Assembly: GCA_003242525.1 (NCBI GenBank)
Contig: QGUU01000048.1
Span: 1-10,408, forward strand
Length of the DNA: 10,408 nucleotides
Direction of reading: 5' to 3'
Origin: Pseudomonadota bacterium
Lineage (GTDB): Bacteria > Pseudomonadota > Alphaproteobacteria > Rhizobiales > Rhizobiaceae
Shown piece after piece: positions 7,478-10,408 of this stretch. Positions within the stretch are counted from its first letter, which is position 1; the number at the start of each line of letters is the position of its first letter. Position numbers and translations under genes: made by a program. The notes beneath the pieces were generated by a model. It was not told the DNA's origin and ran no database searches. It worked only from the letters and a program-made list of their open reading frames with translations.

Positions 7478-8928
7478 CCTGGGTCATACTAACCGGCCGC
7501 CAGCACGATCTCGACCAGGTATCCACCCCACACAAGATCATCACCAATCGCGATTACCTTTCCCATCCCGCCCTGTTTCGCGGCCAGAGACCCAAGGTCA
7601 TCAACCTGTCGAACCATTACAGCTACCAGAGTCGGGGCTATTATGCCTCGCTGCTCGCGTCCTCGCGCGGACATCGCGTCATCCCGACCGTGGAGACGCT
7701 GATAGACCTGTCAGAGCGCAAGCTCTATGAGAATGCGCTTCCAGAGCTGGAACAGGCGCTCAACCGCTGCCGTAAGGACCTCGGCGGCGTGTTTCCTCCC
7801 AAGGTCCGGATTTTCTTCGGCATCGGCCCATCCAGGTCATGGGACCGGTTTGCCAGGCTGCTCTTCGACTGGTTCCGGGCGCCGGCGCTGGAGGTGGCGA
7901 TCACTGACGGGGGTGAGTGGGCATCGATCCGAAAGATCGGTTTTTATCCGCTGGCGCGCATGGGGGAGGAGGAAAAACAGCGCTTTCTTGAAGCCCTGGA
8001 GATTTATACCGGCAGGGAGTGGCGGGATTCAAAGACGCGTACGCCAGCCCGCTTCAGCTTCGCCACTCTTGTAAATCCGCATGAGGAATTGCCGCCCTCG
8101 GAAATCTCCTCCCTTCGCCACTGGGCGCGCATTGCCGAGAAAATGGGTGTCGAGGTGGAGCCTATCACGAAAAAGGACCTTCCCCGGCTCGCCAATTTCG
8201 ACGCGCTTTTCATCCGCGAGACGACGACCATATCCAACCACACCTACCGTTTCGCTCGCCGCGCGCAACAGGAAGGCATGCCGGTGATCGACGACCCCCT
8301 GTCGATGATCCGCTGCACCAACAAGGTCTATCTCAACGAACTGATGACGACCAACAAGGTGCCGGTGCCGCCCACCGTCATTGTCGCCGGCCCGGCAGAT
8401 TTCGAGGTGGCGGCGCAGACGCTCGGTTTTCCTCTGGTGTTGAAGATCCCCGACTCCTCCTTCTCGCGGGGCGTGCGCAAATGCGTCGATTTCGAAGAGC
8501 TGAAGAAGCTTGCGACGGAGTGGATGGAAGACTCCGACCTGCTCATTGCGCAGAAGTTCATCCCGACCCAGTTCGATTGGCGCATTGGCGTTCTGGGTGG
8601 CGAACCGCTTTTCGCCATCCACTATCTGATGGCCAAGAAGCACTGGCAGATCGTGCATCACAAGGCAAACGGCAAACCGGACCAGGGCGGCATCAAGACC
8701 TTCACCTTGAAGGACACGCCGTCGCATGTTCTGGAGACGGCGGTTCGGGCGGCGCGCTGTATCGGCAACGGGCTGTACGGGGTCGATCTGAAGGAGACGA
8801 AGGACGGCATCTTCGTCATCGAGGTCAATGACAATCCAAACCTCGATCATGGCTGCGAGGATAGCGGAGAAAAGGATGAGTTGTGGGTGCGCCTGACCCA
8901 GTGGTTCCTCGATCGGCTCGAGCGATAG
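7474..8928 (+). CDS. RLAN-domain RimK-like ATP-grasp ligase
   Basis: A 484-residue protein starting at the ATG that overlaps the upstream stop; the frame is open to 7285 but that lies inside the neighbour. Residues 1-190 match my memory of RLAN, the domain found ahead of RimK-like ATP-grasps: NLSNHYSYQSRGYYASLLAS (44-63), RGHRVIPTVETLIDL (65-79). The ATP-grasp follows: PLSMIRCTNKVYLNELM (275-291), nucleotide-contacting Lys324 in LVLKIPDSSFSRGV (321-334), AQKFIPTQFDWRIGVLGG (359-376), and metal ligands Asp438, Glu450 and Asn452 in the EVNDNPN motif (450-456). The family forms acid-amine (amide) bonds through acyl-phosphate intermediates, as RimK does when adding glutamates. The binding residues look complete, so an active ligase is expected; its carboxylate and amine substrates are not evident. 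Translation is probably coupled to the acetyltransferase-peptidase gene. Confidence 0.9.
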   Translation: MTWVILTGRQHDLDQVSTPHKIITNRDYLSHPALFRGQRPKVINLSNHYSYQSRGYYASLLASSRGHRVIPTVETLIDLSERKLYENALPELEQALNRCRKDLGGVFPPKVRIFFGIGPSRSWDRFARLLFDWFRAPALEVAITDGGEWASIRKIGFYPLARMGEEEKQRFLEALEIYTGREWRDSKTRTPARFSFATLVNPHEELPPSEISSLRHWARIAEKMGVEVEPITKKDLPRLANFDALFIRETTTISNHTYRFARRAQQEGMPVIDDPLSMIRCTNKVYLNELMTTNKVPVPPTVIVAGPADFEVAAQTLGFPLVLKIPDSSFSRGVRKCVDFEELKKLATEWMEDSDLLIAQKFIPTQFDWRIGVLGGEPLFAIHYLMAKKHWQIVHHKANGKPDQGGIKTFTLKDTPSHVLETAVRAARCIGNGLYGVDLKETKDGIFVIEVNDNPNLDHGCEDSGEKDELWVRLTQWFLDRLER

Positions 8929-8937
8929 GGAAGACAG

Positions 8938-9552
8938 CTAGGCGCAGCGCAGCTTTTCGATCTCCTCGAAGCGTCTGAGAAACGCGTCCTGGGCCCATGT
9001 CACCGAACGGGGCGTGAAGTCGAGGCGGTCGATGGAAAATCCGCGTGGCCGGCCGAAGAACTGTGCCGCCTCCGCCGCCGAGAAGCCGGCAAGCTGCGTC
9101 GCCTCGAAATAGGCAGCGATCCTGTCCGCGCGCTTGATGACCTTCTTCAGGCCATCGGGCGTATCGGCCGGCAGTGAGAAACGCAGGTGAATTGCGCGCT
9201 GGAGCCGCTGCTCGCATTCCTTGTAGCTCCCGCCCATCACTGCCTTGAAGGGGGAAATCATGTCGCCGATGACATATTCGGGGGCGTCGTGCAGAAGTGC
9301 GGTGAGCCTCTGTTCGGCTGCTGCCTGCGGCACGATCTCGCCGTAGATCGCTTCGACAAGCAGCGAATGCTGCGCGACGGAAAAGGCGTGGTCGCCGCTC
9401 GTCTGGCCGTTCCAGCGCGCCACTCTGGCCAGGCCATGGGCGATGTCCGTTATTTCGATGTCCAGCGGCGACGGATCGAGCAGGTCCAGACGCCGGCCGG
9501 AAAGCATTCTCTGCCATGCGCGTTGCGGCGTCCCATTCCCCGCCACGCCCAT
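8938..9552 (-). CDS. HD-domain phosphohydrolase, YfbR-like
   Basis: A 204-residue cytosolic metal-dependent hydrolase. The HD ligands are His62 in FSVAQHSLLV (57-66), His88-Asp89 in LLHDAPEYVIGD (86-97) and Asp143 in KRADRIAAY (140-148). The HDAPEYVIGDMISPFK wording resembles E. coli YfbR, a 5'-deoxynucleotidase, so hydrolysis of a nucleoside monophosphate is the best guess, but the actual substrate is unproven. The start at 9552 overlaps the ygfZ stop by one base (TGATG on this strand), with GGGGGA a few bases before it; Met16 is a less likely alternative. It is therefore the downstream partner of ygfZ. Its stop lies nine bases from the stop of the ATP-grasp gene on the opposite strand. Confidence 0.9.
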   Translation of the reverse strand: MGVAGNGTPQRAWQRMLSGRRLDLLDPSPLDIEITDIAHGLARVARWNGQTSGDHAFSVAQHSLLVEAIYGEIVPQAAAEQRLTALLHDAPEYVIGDMISPFKAVMGGSYKECEQRLQRAIHLRFSLPADTPDGLKKVIKRADRIAAYFEATQLAGFSAAEAAQFFGRPRGFSIDRLDFTPRSVTWAQDAFLRRFEEIEKLRCA

Positions 9553-10408
9553 CAGGCGTCCCCCGCGCCGGCTTGTTCAGGGAAGCTGAAATTCGCCCAG
9601 CGGGGAATGTGAAGCGTCACTGGCACGTCGCCGGCAAGGATCGGCCTGCCTTCGTCCATGGCAGCCTTCACCCGGTCGATGCGCGCAATTGCGAGGCCCT
9701 CACTTCCATGGGCCGACCCCATGCTGCCCACGCTGCGGCCTTCTACCGTCAGGTCGGTGCCCGGCTCCGGCAGCGCGGCATCGGCCGATACAAGCAGCAC
9801 GCGCCTGCGCGCCGTGCCTCGATGCTGCATGCGCGAGACGACCTCCTGCCCGACATAGCAGCCCTTGCGGAAGCCGACGCCATCTGTCTGGTCCAGAAGA
9901 ACGTCGTGCGGGAAGGCATCGCCAAGCTGATAGTCCTTGCCGCTTTCGGCGATGCCATGGGCGATGCGCAGGCGGTCCCAGGAAGATGGATCGTCGCTTT
10001 CCCCTGCGGGCGAACCATAGCGTCGCCGCACATTCCCACCAGGAAATCGGACGTCCACAACGGAAATTGAATCATCGCCTGAAGAACTTGAATCAGCATC
10101 TGAGCGGCTTGAATCAAAATCCCATTGCGCCGTTACAAGCTCTTGTTCTTGCTTGCTTATCTCCACCTTTGCGCGCAATCTGTAGAGCAACAGCCGGCGG
10201 ATGAAATCGTCGGCAATGTCGGTGCGGCAATCCAGCCGGAACGCGTCCGCGCCGGCGCGGGAAACCAGAAAATCGAACAGGATCTTGCCCTGCGGCGTAA
10301 GCAGGGCGCCGGGCTTGGCTTGCCCGGGTTCAAGCTGGTCGAGGTCGGTGGTCAGTATGTTCTGCAGGAAATGCTCCGCATCCGGTCCGGACACGAGCAC
10401 GACGGAGC
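9552..10408 (-). CDS. ygfZ: YgfZ/GcvT-type folate-binding protein, 5' end beyond the window
   Basis: The frame continues to the right edge (residues SVVLVSGPDAEHFLQN are first), so the GTG at 10400 is internal and some ten or more residues are missing; 284 are visible. The family binds tetrahydrofolate and supports repair and assembly of certain Fe-S enzymes in the cytosol. The YgfZ signature KGCYVGQE, with its conserved Cys, is at visible residues 181-188, followed by VVSRMQHRG. Early marks are SGPDAEHFLQNILTTDL and LTPQGKILFDFLV. An acidic serine-rich insert, DFDSSRSDADSSSSGDD (about 96-112), replaces part of a surface region and is encoded by a 21-base tandem repeat. The gene overlaps the HD hydrolase start by one base. 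Confidence 0.92.
   Translation of the reverse strand, partial: SVVLVSGPDAEHFLQNILTTDLDQLEPGQAKPGALLTPQGKILFDFLVSRAGADAFRLDCRTDIADDFIRRLLLYRLRAKVEISKQEQELVTAQWDFDSSRSDADSSSSGDDSISVVDVRFPGGNVRRRYGSPAGESDDPSSWDRLRIAHGIAESGKDYQLGDAFPHDVLLDQTDGVGFRKGCYVGQEVVSRMQHRGTARRRVLLVSADAALPEPGTDLTVEGRSVGSMGSAHGSEGLAIARIDRVKAAMDEGRPILAGDVPVTLHIPRWANFSFPEQAGAGDA
10053..10115 (-). repeat. Three 21-base tandem units inside ygfZ
   Basis: On the + strand TTGAATCA occurs at 10067, 10088 and 10109, exactly 21 bases apart. Read on the coding strand, the units encode DSSRSDA, DSSSSGD and DSISVVD. The first two units share 14 of 21 bases; the third keeps little beyond the GATTCAA start. The array is more AT-rich than its surroundings and keeps the frame. 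Confidence 0.65.

Noticed and set aside
8029-8850. A 273-codon open frame on the - strand inside the ATP-grasp gene.
   Set aside because: It is antisense to a gene with clear family motifs; long opposite-strand frames are expected in GC-rich codon usage and its protein shows no recognisable domain.
8936-8957. Possible hairpin with a T tract just after the ATP-grasp gene (AGCT arms at 8936-8939 and 8951-8954, then TTTT).
   Set aside because: The arms are four bases plus two more across a bulge, the T run is part of the stem, and it lies within the HD gene; too weak to call a terminator.
1-10408. Search by eye for tRNA, rRNA, CRISPR repeats, transposases and phage genes.
   Set aside because: None was seen; the window is nearly filled by ordinary protein genes.

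Overview
The window looks like chromosomal DNA from a GC-rich alphaproteobacterium of the Hyphomicrobiales (Rhizobiales), closest in feel to Mesorhizobium and other Phyllobacteriaceae. This rests on the rhizobial wording of the PyrE, LepB, RecO, HD-hydrolase and YgfZ proteins and on the gene order rsh-pyrE-acpS-lepB-rnc-era-recO. I recognised families by eye and ran no search.

Bases 1-6132 (+ strand) are a tightly packed housekeeping run. It holds the 3' three-quarters of a bifunctional (p)ppGpp synthetase/hydrolase gene (rsh), then pyrE (pyrimidines), acpS (acyl-carrier-protein activation), lepB (signal peptidase I), rnc (RNase III), era (ribosome-assembly GTPase) and recO (recombination repair). 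Stops and starts overlap at lepB/rnc and rnc/era, and all other gaps are at most 101 bases. The run probably behaves as one or a few operons linking the stringent response, RNA processing, protein export and DNA repair. The three short gaps in its first half each hold a mini reading frame that touches a neighbouring start or stop codon.

Bases 6133-6370 are a 238-base non-coding leader. Bases 6371-8928 (+ strand) are a two-gene cassette whose genes overlap by ATGA. The first gene encodes a GNAT acetyltransferase fused to a C39-like cysteine peptidase. The second encodes a RimK-like ATP-grasp ligase carrying the N-terminal domain called RLAN. Comparative genomics has linked these two proteins and predicted that they make or modify a peptide, but to my knowledge the substrate and product are unknown. 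This is the most interesting part of the window.

Bases 8938-10408 (- strand) converge on the cassette. They hold an HD-domain phosphohydrolase of the YfbR-like type and, upstream of it and overlapping by one base, most of a YgfZ-type folate-binding Fe-S maintenance protein that runs off the right edge. Its gene contains a small 21-base tandem repeat encoding a serine/aspartate-rich loop.

I saw no tRNA, rRNA, CRISPR array, insertion sequence or phage gene. No stretch over 300 bases lacks a gene.
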